Notes under the pieces: generated by a model
Seen by the model: only the letters and a program-made list of their open reading frames with translations
What the model was told of the DNA's origin: nothing
Databases searched by the model: none
In this document: positions 18,778 to 27,006 of the stretch, piece by piece
How positions within the stretch are numbered: the first letter of the stretch is position 1
Layout: every line of letters begins with the position of its first letter
Translations under genes and position numbers: made by a program
Assembly (NCBI GenBank): GCA_034926605.1
Contig: JAYFQV010000003.1
Span: 1-39,663 of the forward strand
DNA: 39,663 nucleotides
Origin: CALXXL01 sp034926605
GTDB lineage: Bacteria; Verrucomicrobiota; Lentisphaeria; Victivallales; Victivallaceae
Direction of reading: 5' to 3'

Positions 18778-19386
18778 TCACTTATTCGATTTTGGCGCAC
18801 ACTGTTTGCCTTCGACCACTCCCCTATGGCCCAACACATGATTGATCGTCACCAAGAAACATTTCATGTCAAATAGAAATGACATTTTTTTCACATATTC
18901 GCCATCCAGTCTGCTCTTATCCTCAATTGCAAGTTCGTCACGACCATTTACCTGTGCCCACCCGGTAAGCCCGGGGCGAATATCGTTGGCTCCATATTTA
19001 TCGCGCTCTTCAATCAGATCATATTGGTTCCAGAGCGCCGGGCGCGGGCCGACTATCGACATGTCTCCGGTAAAAATCTGCCATATCTGCGGCAGTTCAT
19101 CCAGACTTGATTTCCTGAGAAATCTGCCGACTTTGGTTATATACTGTTCCGGATTTTCCAGCATATGGGTAGGCACGGCTCGCGGAGAGTCGATCCTCAT
19201 CGTCCGGAATTTCATGATCTCGAAATAGGTTTTTCCGCGGCCAACCCGTTTCTGACGAAACAGCACCGGCCCCGGAGAATCCAGCTTTATTGCGATCGTC
19301 AGAGACAGAAAGACCGGCGACAGGACGATCAGGCCAATCCCGCTTAATACAAAATCCAATCCCCGTTTGAAAAAACTTGCGTACAT
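18778..19386 (-). CDS. Initiating undecaprenyl-phosphate sugar-1-phosphate transferase (PglC/WcaJ family)
   Basis: A 202-residue bacterial sugar transferase. One N-terminal hydrophobic segment (about residues 12-33, a re-entrant helix in PglC) precedes the catalytic domain with RQKRVGRG, MKFRTMR, the Asp-Glu pair in SSLDELPQIW, GPRPALW and RPGLTGWAQVNGRDEL. These mark the monotopic phosphoglycosyl transferases that move a sugar-1-phosphate from a UDP-sugar to undecaprenyl phosphate, the first committed step. It is short (about 200 residues), like PglC rather than the five-helix WbaP. It lies six bases after the dehydratase gene. The sugar is probably a HexNAc derivative. Confidence 0.92.
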   Translation of the reverse strand: MYASFFKRGLDFVLSGIGLIVLSPVFLSLTIAIKLDSPGPVLFRQKRVGRGKTYFEIMKFRTMRIDSPRAVPTHMLENPEQYITKVGRFLRKSSLDELPQIWQIFTGDMSIVGPRPALWNQYDLIEERDKYGANDIRPGLTGWAQVNGRDELAIEDKSRLDGEYVKKMSFLFDMKCFLVTINHVLGHRGVVEGKQCAPKSNK

Positions 19387-19392
19387 CGGAAG

Positions 19393-21282
19393 CTATCTCT
19401 CCTGTTTGCCGGGATGATAAGTGGTCACCGTGCGCTTCAGAAAATCGCGCAGACACTGTTCATTGTTCATGATCAGGATTTCTCCCAGTTCGGACAGTTG
19501 CTCGTTGAGCAGCGTGCTATAGTCGAACGGCAGCTGATGGCTGATGAATATCTTCTCATGGGCGGTGGAATCCTGCCCCTCCTCCGCCAGGCTCAGCTCT
19601 TCGTATAGCTTTTCCCCCGGCCGCAGCCCGCAGAACTCTATCTTGATGTCCTCATACGGCTTCAGTCCGGACAACCGGATAAGATTCTCCGCCAGATCAA
19701 CGATTTTTACCGGCTGGCCCATGTCGAGAATGAATATCTCGCCGCCGTGAGCGATCGCACCGGCCTGAAGCACCAGCCTGGCCGCCTCCGGGATCGTCAT
19801 GAAATAGCGTACGATTTCCGGATGAGTCACCGGGAGAGGTCGTCCCGTTGCAATCAACCGCTTGAACAGCGGAATCACGCTGCCGTTGCTGCCCAGCACG
19901 TTGCCGAACCGCACCGCGGCGAATTCGGTATTCCCCGGCTGGTTGAGCGACTGAACCACCATCTCGCACAGGCGCTTGCTGGCGCCCATCACATTTGTGG
20001 GATTCACCGCCTTGTCGGTGGAAATCAGCACGAATCTCTTGGCGCCATACTTTCTGGCGGTGATTCCGGTATTGTAGGTGCCGAACACGTTGTTCTTGAT
20101 CGCCTCCTTGGGGGATTCCTCCATCAGCGGCACATGCTTATGCGCCGCCGCGTGGAACACCACCTCCGGGCGAAATGCGGAAAATACCTCATCCAGCCGG
20201 TTTATGTCGCGCACAGAGCCGATCAGTACCTTGAACTCCAAGTCCGGATGGGCGCACTTAAGTTCCTGCTGAAGGTCATAGGCGTTGTTTTCGTAGATAT
20301 CAAAAATAATCAGCAGCTTGGGCTGGAATCCGGCAATCTGACGGCAGAGCTCGGACCCGATGGAACCGCCGCCGCCGGTGACCAAAATCACCTTGCCGGT
20401 CAGGAAATTATGCACCTGATCCATGTTCAGCCGCGTCTCCTCCCGGCCAAGCAGGTCGGCAATGTCTACATTGCGAAGTTTGTTCAAGGAAACCTTGTTT
20501 TCCAGGATGTCCTGCAAGCTTGGAACCGTGAACATCTTGCATCCGGTGCGGCTGCATATTTCCAGCAATGCCCGTTTCTCTTCCGCCGGCGCGGACGGGA
20601 TGTCGAGAATGATATTTTTGACCTGAAACCTTTTGACGGCTTCCATGATCTTGTCGCGCCCGCCATATACCGGCACCCCGCTCATGGATAAGCCGTGCTT
20701 GTTTTTGTCGTCGTCGATGAAGCATACCGGTCTGGCTCCGACATCCGCATAGCGGGCGATGTCGGAAACCAGCCGCTTACCGGCCATGCCGGCACCGATG
20801 ACCAGAGTTGCGTCGTCACGGGAGTGCCCGTTGCCGGCAATGGCGAACCTGACGGCCCTCAGCACCCGCAGCGCCATGCGCGGCAGCATCATGAACCCGA
20901 TATTCGAGAAGAACAGCAAAACGTAAAGGCCGACCGGCAGCTCCAAATCGCGCAGGAAAAAGATTACCAGTATTCCTTCCACGCAGATGTTGAGCAGATT
21001 GACCGCCATCAGAAGCCCGACTTCCCGCAGTCCGGCGTATGCCCATATTCCGCGGTACAGCCCGCTCGCGGCGAACATCAAGAGCGAAAGCAGCACAAAC
21101 TGCAACCCGTACTGTCTGAACATCTCGACGCCGTTGGCAAATGCCGCGGAGTTCACATCAAGGTTGCAGCATATCACCAGTGAGAAAAAATAGGATATGC
21201 AAAGCGCTATGAAGTCCAGCGGCAGCCAGCGCATCTTGCGCAGCTGCAGCAGAAGATTTTCCTGTGACAGTAATCTTTTCAT
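19393..21282 (-). CDS. Membrane-bound nucleoside-sugar 4,6-dehydratase, CapD/WbpM/PglF type
   Basis: A 629-residue protein. Four hydrophobic segments (residues 20-145) anchor it in the inner membrane; a CoA-binding-like Rossmann domain follows (GAGMAGKRLVSDI, about residue 163), then the dehydratase domain with VTGGGGSIGSEL (about residue 299) and ISTDKAVNPTNVMGASK (about residue 422). WbpM/PglF enzymes turn UDP-GlcNAc into UDP-4-keto-6-deoxy-GlcNAc for the initiating sugar. ATG 21282 is chosen because GGGGAGGG sits about seven bases upstream; the frame is open a further 28 codons. This gene and its neighbours are visibly richer in G+C than the operon's distal genes, as is common when distal cassettes are exchanged. 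Confidence 0.9.
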   Translation of the reverse strand: MKRLLSQENLLLQLRKMRWLPLDFIALCISYFFSLVICCNLDVNSAAFANGVEMFRQYGLQFVLLSLLMFAASGLYRGIWAYAGLREVGLLMAVNLLNICVEGILVIFFLRDLELPVGLYVLLFFSNIGFMMLPRMALRVLRAVRFAIAGNGHSRDDATLVIGAGMAGKRLVSDIARYADVGARPVCFIDDDKNKHGLSMSGVPVYGGRDKIMEAVKRFQVKNIILDIPSAPAEEKRALLEICSRTGCKMFTVPSLQDILENKVSLNKLRNVDIADLLGREETRLNMDQVHNFLTGKVILVTGGGGSIGSELCRQIAGFQPKLLIIFDIYENNAYDLQQELKCAHPDLEFKVLIGSVRDINRLDEVFSAFRPEVVFHAAAHKHVPLMEESPKEAIKNNVFGTYNTGITARKYGAKRFVLISTDKAVNPTNVMGASKRLCEMVVQSLNQPGNTEFAAVRFGNVLGSNGSVIPLFKRLIATGRPLPVTHPEIVRYFMTIPEAARLVLQAGAIAHGGEIFILDMGQPVKIVDLAENLIRLSGLKPYEDIKIEFCGLRPGEKLYEELSLAEEGQDSTAHEKIFISHQLPFDYSTLLNEQLSELGEILIMNNEQCLRDFLKRTVTTYHPGKQER

Positions 21283-21411
21283 TGTCATCCCTCCCCGGAT
21301 GTTATATCTGAACGCCTCCAGACGTTGCCCAATCCCGCACTCGGAACCAATGGCACCGGGGCGCAATAAATATCTTCATTCATAACTACTCTCCCTGCAT
21401 TGATATGAAAT

Positions 21412-21951
21412 TCATGTTGTGATTTTCTCCAAAGTCTCTGCCGCCACAGAATACTCGATATGCTGCTGCAACATGGTAAGGTTGACGATCACGGCCCCCT
21501 GATGGTTGCCGCGCCTTACAACATCCGTCACCAACCCCTTAAGGGGTCCAGCGGTTATCAGAACCTTGTCCCCCTCTCGAATATCGGGGTTGACCAGCAC
21601 CTCGGCCTCTTTTGCCAGTGCCTCGCATTGCCGGAGCGCGCGCAGCTCACTTATAAGCGTTTCCTCATAATTCGCGTCCGTCTGCAGTGCGATTTTTACA
21701 ATCTGCCGCTCCCGTTTCCGCAGTTCCGAAGCCTCCGCCAAGCTGACACACAAGAAAATATAGCTTGGAATCATCGGAATGTCCGTAACCACCCGGGTAT
21801 TGTGATGCATTCTGGCCCGAGGCGTTACAGGCAGGTAGCAGCGCACGCCGCCGGATATCAGCTTTTGCTCAAGCTTCTTCTCGGTATGCGGATGCAGATA
21901 GGCATATCCCCAATAGCATCCTTCGATTTTATCAATACCGTTGTCGGCCAT
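21412..21951 (-). CDS. NusG-like transcription antiterminator (RfaH/UpxY type), operon head
   Basis: A 179-residue specialised NusG paralogue. The N-terminal NGN domain (about residues 8-105) includes WGYAYLHPHTEKKLEQKL, the RCYLPVTPRARM strand and PMIPSYIFLCV; the C-terminal KOW domain contains IREGDKVLITAGPLKGLV. Such proteins ride on RNA polymerase and let it pass terminators or pause sites in long polysaccharide operons. Being the first gene of a 21-kb operon is typical of UpxY/RfaH-like factors of capsule loci. ATG 21951 (with AAGG upstream) is preferred over a TTG two codons earlier. An intrinsic terminator lies about 100 bases upstream, a plausible target. Confidence 0.88.
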   Translation of the reverse strand: MADNGIDKIEGCYWGYAYLHPHTEKKLEQKLISGGVRCYLPVTPRARMHHNTRVVTDIPMIPSYIFLCVSLAEASELRKRERQIVKIALQTDANYEETLISELRALRQCEALAKEAEVLVNPDIREGDKVLITAGPLKGLVTDVVRRGNHQGAVIVNLTMLQQHIEYSVAAETLEKITT

Positions 21952-22050
21952 TTCCAACCTTGCAGTTCGATATTCATCAATGCAGTAGCACCATCACGAG
22001 AGTTCAGTCTCCGCTTGATGACGCGCTCGATGCCCTTCGGCATTCTCAAT

Positions 22051-22096
22051 AAAAAAAATCACCGCAATTACCCGGCAAGATGTTGGGCAACGCGGT
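22051..22096 (-). terminator. Intrinsic terminator in the operon leader
   Basis: On the minus strand ACCGC-(G)-TTGCCC pairs with GGGTAA-(TT)-GCGGT around an 11-base loop, giving about 11 base pairs with a bulge, followed two bases later by eight T residues (22058-22051). It ends about 100 bases before the start of the NusG-like gene and no credible gene lies upstream for it to close, apart from the decayed one at 22766-24678. It may act as an attenuator relieved by the antiterminator, or as the old terminator of the decayed gene. Confidence 0.6.
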
Positions 22097-22528
22097 AAAA
22101 ACAATAAGCTGGCGGACATGTAACGCGTCCGCCGGCAAAAAGATTTTCCTGAATATGCTGTTTGCAGACAAGGGCCGCCCCTGCCTTTGCGACGGCAGAC
22201 GAACGCATGGTATGTTTGCCGATGCCGTGCGCCGAACGGCACCCGCCCGGGACTCCATCGAATGTAACTGTGGTGGAGATGCACATCAAGCCGGAAATAA
22301 AATCCTTAAGCTTAAGTTCCATACCCACTCCCATTCCCATTACGTTTCCTATCGCCTTTCCTCTGTCTGCCAATCATCCGGCAAGGATAACCGTTTATTT
22401 GAAAATAACCGAAAAGTTTCGAGACCTGCAGGCATCCGCCATCGGGAAAATTCAGACATAACAGAAGGCGGCAACAATATCCTCACGACGATTGTCGATG
22501 TCAGCACTCCGCCGTTACGGCGAAGCTA

Positions 22529-22672
22529 CGCCCCCCCCATGCCGCTAACCTCGAAACAAAACGGCTATCAATCAACACATAACTCCCGAGATCCTATCGG
22601 TACTCCATCTTTTATTAATATATCACCACCACGACAAAATACAAGCAGGAACCGCCCGTTTGGGGGGGGGCG
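22529..22672. repeat. Inverted CG(C8) and (G9)CG tracts around a candidate promoter
   Basis: CGCCCCCCCC at 22529-22538 and GGGGGGGGCG at 22663-22672 are perfect 10-base inverted copies, both with a GGCGA motif a few bases outside. The 124 bases between them hold the candidate operon promoter. Homopolymeric tracts are prone to slippage, and inverted repeats around a promoter recall the invertible capsule promoters of Bacteroides, though no invertase is present here and the repeats are short. Confidence 0.4.
22617..22644 (-). promoter_or_regulatory. Candidate sigma-70-type promoter of the polysaccharide operon
   Basis: On the minus strand TTGTAT (22644-22639) and TATATT (22622-22617) are separated by 16 bases and point at the leader terminator and NusG-like gene, about 650 bases away. 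Only box similarity supports it; the organism's promoter consensus is unknown. Confidence 0.3.
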
Positions 22673-22765
22673 CGGTCGCCCCTCGAGCGTGATCATGCAA
22701 TATTCGACCCGTCCCAACGACCTCGGGTGCCGGTGCCTTTCGCTTCGCGCTGGCCTTGCGCCAGG

Positions 22766-24678
22766 TCACTGGTAGATCATTATCCCGCGAACGGCAAAAA
22801 GCGAGTTTTCGGTGCTTTTCGTCGTAACATTCAATTTCCGTGTTCCAGCCGGGAGCTCAAAGACTAAATTCTTCCCGCGAACATTGTCATAACCTCCCGA
22901 AACTGGTTCATCCCGGCCGTTTACGGTCATTACAACGCTTGAGTCTGGGAACGCCGCCGTCGGCACCACACAGACTATCGGTGCATCGAAGTTGACGTTT
23001 TTCAGCATAATATCCGCTATTTTTACACCCCCGCCGGCGCGGCAGACAAACTCATGTTTGTCCGGCAACGCCTTCTAGCCGGGAACCCTGCTTTTGTTTC
23101 GGCCCTCGAGTTCGGCAATCTCACCCCGCACGACGCATGTTGCCACATTGTTCCTGCCCGCCAGCAGTTTCTGGCTGCGATTCATGATCGCAAGGTTGTT
23201 CCAGCGCGCGGGAGCCAGCAGGTGCACGGTACCCAGCTGAAGTATGACAACCTTCCGTCCGGCAAGGACCTGCTGCGGCCGGGCAAACAGGTCTTGCATC
23301 ATGGTGACCATCGGCCCATACCCGCCAACCTGGTAATACCTGGCCCGAAGCAATGTTTTCGAGGCAAGCACGGCGGTATAGGACGCCGGAGTGGCCATGG
23401 GGGGATGAAAGAATTGCCGAGGATGAGAATGGGGCTGTCTGAGGCCATCCAAACTTCTCCGCCGTTATACAGCACGCAGATGTTGGAATAACCGGTCTGC
23501 GCACGATTGGTGCCTATATCGCAGTTTTCCGGGAAAAGGTAAGCCAAGTTGCCGCCATAACAATTGGGCCGCTGTACGAAAGAGAACTTTGCCGGATCAA
23601 GGTTTTTCGGCAAATGATAACGCTCCAGCCGCTCTGCCATGAGAGACGCCAGCACATCCTGGCAGGTGTCGGATGGATGCCCGTTGGGCGGATAGAAAAA
23701 AGCCCACGGGTATTTCGCATGTTCGGCGATAATGTTGTCCGAGGCATATATAGTTTCAATCCCGGCTGCGGACAGCTGTCTGACGAATATCGCCGTCCGA
23801 TAATCCGGCACGTCGCGGAATTCCGGATTGATCACCCGTGCGGCAATCGAATACATGTCCGGCACCAATGATACTATCAGCTGCACACCATTGGCCTCGA
23901 GCGCCGCTTTCAATGCAACCAGCGCCGCCAGTTTGTCCGGCGACAGTTCCCTGGATTCGCCGATCAGGGTATAATTTTCCGGAAGCGCCCCAAATGAGTT
24001 GTCTATATTGCGCCAGACGCATTTTCCGACACGATTGTATCCCGGACGGTCTTTGGCCTTCTTCTTTTCCCAAGCCGACTTGAAGCGCCGGTTGAACTCG
24101 GCCTTGTTCAGATCGTAATCCGCCAGCAGTGCATTAATCTTTTAAAGGTCGTCGGCAATGGCCTGATATTGGTCGAGAACGCGAACATCCACCGAACTGG
24201 TCGCGGTTTCTCCGGCAGGGATTCTGAAAGATTGCAGAACGTGTGGACAGGGATTAAGCGGATTGTATTAATAAGCCCCGATAGCCACCGTGGCGACCGC
24301 CTTGCCCGCGGCTATATTCTGAAGCCGCAGTTCAATGCGATGGTCACCGTTTAGAGCCATTTGCCGTGGTCCGCATATTCGGAACGCTTTAGTCGGAGAA
24401 CTGATATGAAATCCGAGGTTGTCACGAAACCATTCGGCGTTCGGCGTCGAGCTTTCCCCGGCGATGCTCCAGCCGGCGGGAATATGCGGCGGTTCCGTGT
24501 GGGGGGTATCTATGGGCCGTTCTTTCGGCAACTGCCGCGCTTGGGAGCCGACATTCGCCGCGATTTTCTGCGAAAATGAATCCTGGTAGCATATCTCGGC
24601 ATCTTTCCATAGATTCACATCTTCGGTCCCAAGTGAGTGAGCCGCAAAAATTCCCGCGCAAAATAAAAGATACCTCAT
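22766..24678 (-). pseudogene. Decayed AlgX/AlgJ-like SGNH acetyltransferase gene
   Basis: One ancestral frame of about 637 codons can be followed: a signal peptide (MRYLLFCAGIFAAHS), then YTLIGESRELSPDKL, a LIVSLVPD strand, YPPNGHPSDTCQDV and the nucleophile-like ILGNSF, then a C-terminal beta-rich domain of about 100 residues (VVMTVNGRDEPVSGG). This resembles the AlgX/AlgJ SGNH-like proteins that O-acetylate exopolysaccharide in the periplasm. It is broken by TAA at 24268-24270, TAA at 24142-24144, a frame change near the C6 run at about 23398, and TAG at 23075-23077. It points the same way as the operon. An IS630 element lies 86 bases upstream of the start. The pseudogene call is firm; the family is a moderate guess. 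Confidence 0.7.
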
Positions 24679-24763
24679 CTCCCGCGCCTCATCACCGATG
24701 GTAACAGGTTGATGTTCTGCGTAAAACTTCCCGCCATAAAATAATATGCTTTCGAAAAATTTA

Positions 24764-25874
24764 TAGATGCGGCGGCTAAATTGACTTGCTTCTGTTTAAT
24801 ATTGCAGTATCTTACAATCATGGAAAAACATGATGCGAACCCAATAGATGATGCCGCACTTTTTGAGCGGCGCAAGAAAGCCGTACAATTATATCGAAGC
24901 GGCAAATGTCGCAGTTATGCGGAAATTGGTTCGATTATCGGAGCGCACCCGATCACGGGAAGAAAATGGATACGGGGATATTTGAAAGGAGGGTTCCGGG
25001 CCTTGGTGGTGGGTCAGCGAGGACGACGGGTAGGTTTAGGACGGCGCTTGCTTCCCCACGAAGAGGAGCGGATCCGCCGGGACTTGGTGGATAAATGTCC
25101 AGACCAATTGAAATTGCCTTTTGCACTTTGGACCCGCCAAGCGGTAAAGCTTCACATAAAGGTGTGCTTTAGGCTTGATGTTCCGATTCGGACGGTGGGC
25201 AATTATTTGAAGCGTTGGGGTTTTACTCCACTGAAGCCGATCAAGAAAGCATATCAGCGTAATGAAGAACATGTCCGAAATTGGCTGTCTGAAGCATTTC
25301 CAAAGATAAAACGACAAGCCAAAGCAGAGGACCCCGATATGTTCTGGGGAGATGAAACCGGTATTCGAAATGATGAAGCCAAGAGCAGAAGTTATGCGCC
25401 AAAGGTAAAAACTCCGGTTCAAAAGGCGAATCCCGTTCGGGAGAAAATCAATATGATAAGTGCAATTACCAATCAGGGGAAAGTCCATTTCATGTTCTAC
25501 AAGGAAACCATGACTGCGCAATTGCTGATTGAATTCATGGAGCGCTTGATTCGTTATTGTGGGCGTAAGGTCTTGATAATGGACAAGTTGCGATTTCATC
25601 ACGGCAAGGCGCTGGAGGACTTTTTGAGTGAGAACGCCGCATTCATTCGGGTGTTTTTTCTGCCGAGCTACAGTCCAGGCCTGAATTCGGATGAATATCT
25701 CAACAGGGACTTGAAGTCTAACCTGAACAATAAACCGCTTGTCCAGGCAAATGGGAAACTGGAGGAGCATGCAAAAGAACATATGGGAATGCTATCTCCG
25801 CAAACGGAAAAAATCAAGAAGCTATTCGATGCAGAAACCATGAAATATGCAAGCTGATTTAGTCGCCGGAACAA
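24764..25874 (+). mobile_element. Complete IS630-family insertion sequence
   Basis: An element of 1111 bases with terminal inverted repeats of about 28 bases (about 20 matching; shared core CGGCG-x-CTAAAT then CTTGC) at 24764-24791 and 25847-25874. TA dinucleotides at 24762-24763 and 25875-25876 flank it, as expected of the TA target duplication of the IS630/Tc1/mariner superfamily. It holds one transposase gene that runs into the right repeat. It inserted just upstream of the decayed AlgX-like gene and just ahead of the plus-strand sugar genes. Confidence 0.85.
24820..25857 (+). CDS. IS630-family transposase
   Basis: A 345-residue transposase. An N-terminal helix-turn-helix (YRSGKCRSYAEIGSIIGAHP) and a winged-helix-like part (TRQAVKLHIK) bind the ends; the DDE domain supplies D178 (in WGDETG), D255 (in IMDKLRFHH, where the family normally has DNL) and E292 (in LPSYSPGLNSDEYLNRDLK), with the expected spacing between the last two. 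It catalyses cut-and-paste transposition into TA. The frame extends 13 codons upstream to a TTG, but that part overlaps the left inverted repeat, so ATG 24820 is chosen. Apparently intact. Confidence 0.9.
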   Translation: MEKHDANPIDDAALFERRKKAVQLYRSGKCRSYAEIGSIIGAHPITGRKWIRGYLKGGFRALVVGQRGRRVGLGRRLLPHEEERIRRDLVDKCPDQLKLPFALWTRQAVKLHIKVCFRLDVPIRTVGNYLKRWGFTPLKPIKKAYQRNEEHVRNWLSEAFPKIKRQAKAEDPDMFWGDETGIRNDEAKSRSYAPKVKTPVQKANPVREKINMISAITNQGKVHFMFYKETMTAQLLIEFMERLIRYCGRKVLIMDKLRFHHGKALEDFLSENAAFIRVFFLPSYSPGLNSDEYLNRDLKSNLNNKPLVQANGKLEEHAKEHMGMLSPQTEKIKKLFDAETMKYAS

Positions 25875-25928
25875 TACAACCCCATCATGCCGCGTCACCG
25901 TCTAAAACAATTATTGAGCTGGAACATC

Positions 25929-25957
25929 TTGGCAATGCAAGGCCCGAATGATATTAA
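25929..25957 (+). promoter_or_regulatory. Candidate promoter of the plus-strand sugar genes
   Basis: TTGGCA (25929-25934) and TATTAA (25952-25957) are 17 bases apart, about 50 bases before the epimerase start at 26008. It lies just outside the IS630 element, so expression would not depend on the insertion sequence. Confidence 0.4.
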
Positions 25958-26007
25958 ATAGCGAGTGGATAGTGATCCGCCTCGTCTTTATTACAATTGG
26001 AAACAGT

Positions 26008-26991
26008 ATGAATAGAAAAATTGAAAATTCGCGGGTATTGGTAACTGGAGGCGCCGGGTTCATCGGCTCGAATCTGGTAGAGGTCTTGCTGGCGCAGAAG
26101 AATGAAGTAGTCGTTTTGGACAACTTCGCCACCGGCAAGCGCGAAAACCTTATTCCGTTTGCAAACAATCCGGCGTTCAGGCTGATCGAGGGCGATATCC
26201 GCTGCCTGGACACCTGCCGTCTCGCCGTCACCGGCGCGGATTACGTTCTGCATGAAGCCGCGCTTGGGTCGGTCCCACGCTCGATTAAGGACCCGATGAC
26301 TACGACCGAGGTCAATATCTCCGGCTTTGTGAATATGCTTTACGCTGCGCAAGAGGCCGGAGTAAGGCGTTTCGTCTACGCCGCCTCCAGTTCAACTTAC
26401 GGCGACAGCAAGATATTGCCCAAGGTGGAGGAAAAAATCGGAAAGCCGTTATCGCCGTATGCGATAACCAAATACGTCGACGAGCTGTTCGCCGAAAACT
26501 TCAGCCGGTTGTACGGAGTGGAGACCATCGGTCTCCGCTATTTCAACGTGTTCGGCCGCCGACAGGATCCGTTCGGAGCCTACGCCGCGGTGATTCCGCG
26601 CTTTGTGATGAGCCTGATGAACCACGAAAGCCCGGTCATCAACGGCGACGGCAGCTATTCGCGCGACTTCACCTACATCGACAATGTCATCCAGGCCAAC
26701 CAGCTGGCATTGCTTGCCGACGTTCCCGAAGCCGTCAACCAGGTTTATAATGTGGCTTTCGGCGAGCGAACCACCTTGAACGAGTTGTTCGAATATCTGC
26801 GAACGGACCTTTCTGTATTCGATCCGGCGATCGCCGAAATCGCACCCAAATATGGCCCGAATCGCGCCGGCGACATCCCGCACAGCCTTGCCTGCATAAG
26901 CAAAGCGCACAGTCTGCTGGGATACAAACCGGAGTTCAGCGTGAAAGACGGGTTGAAAATCGCGGCAAGATGGTATTTTGAGAACCTTTAA
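26008..26991 (+). CDS. UDP-N-acetylglucosamine C4-epimerase, WbpP/TviC type
   Basis: A 327-residue extended SDR. The dinucleotide loop TGGAGFIGSNL, the SSSTYGDS strand, Y151-x3-K155 (in SPYAITKYVDELFAENF), and RYFNVFGRRQDPFGAYAAVIPRFV match WbpP/Gne-type epimerases, which interconvert UDP-GlcNAc and UDP-GalNAc (or their uronates). ATG 26008 is chosen because an earlier in-frame ATG (25948) falls inside the candidate promoter and the glycine loop sits at the normal distance from 26008. It stands 15 bases ahead of a FnlA-like gene and is probably co-transcribed with it, giving sugar nucleotides to the same surface polysaccharide or another one. Confidence 0.85.
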   Translation: MNRKIENSRVLVTGGAGFIGSNLVEVLLAQKNEVVVLDNFATGKRENLIPFANNPAFRLIEGDIRCLDTCRLAVTGADYVLHEAALGSVPRSIKDPMTTTEVNISGFVNMLYAAQEAGVRRFVYAASSSTYGDSKILPKVEEKIGKPLSPYAITKYVDELFAENFSRLYGVETIGLRYFNVFGRRQDPFGAYAAVIPRFVMSLMNHESPVINGDGSYSRDFTYIDNVIQANQLALLADVPEAVNQVYNVAFGERTTLNELFEYLRTDLSVFDPAIAEIAPKYGPNRAGDIPHSLACISKAHSLLGYKPEFSVKDGLKIAARWYFENL

Positions 26992-27006
26992 GTCATTGAG
27001 TGAATC

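Larger units (their letters stand above)
22097..22765. other. Non-coding leader/regulatory stretch, no gene supported
   Basis: About 670 bases between the leader terminator and the decayed gene. Several short frames exist on both strands but none has a recognisable sequence or ribosome site. It contains a candidate minus-strand promoter and two homopolymeric G/C tracts in inverted orientation, listed separately. Confidence 0.45.

Noticed and set aside
22068..22373. 101-residue minus-strand frame upstream of the NusG-like gene
   Set aside because: Its sequence has no domain-like pattern, no ribosome site, and its end lies inside the terminator hairpin; other frames of this stretch look equally random.
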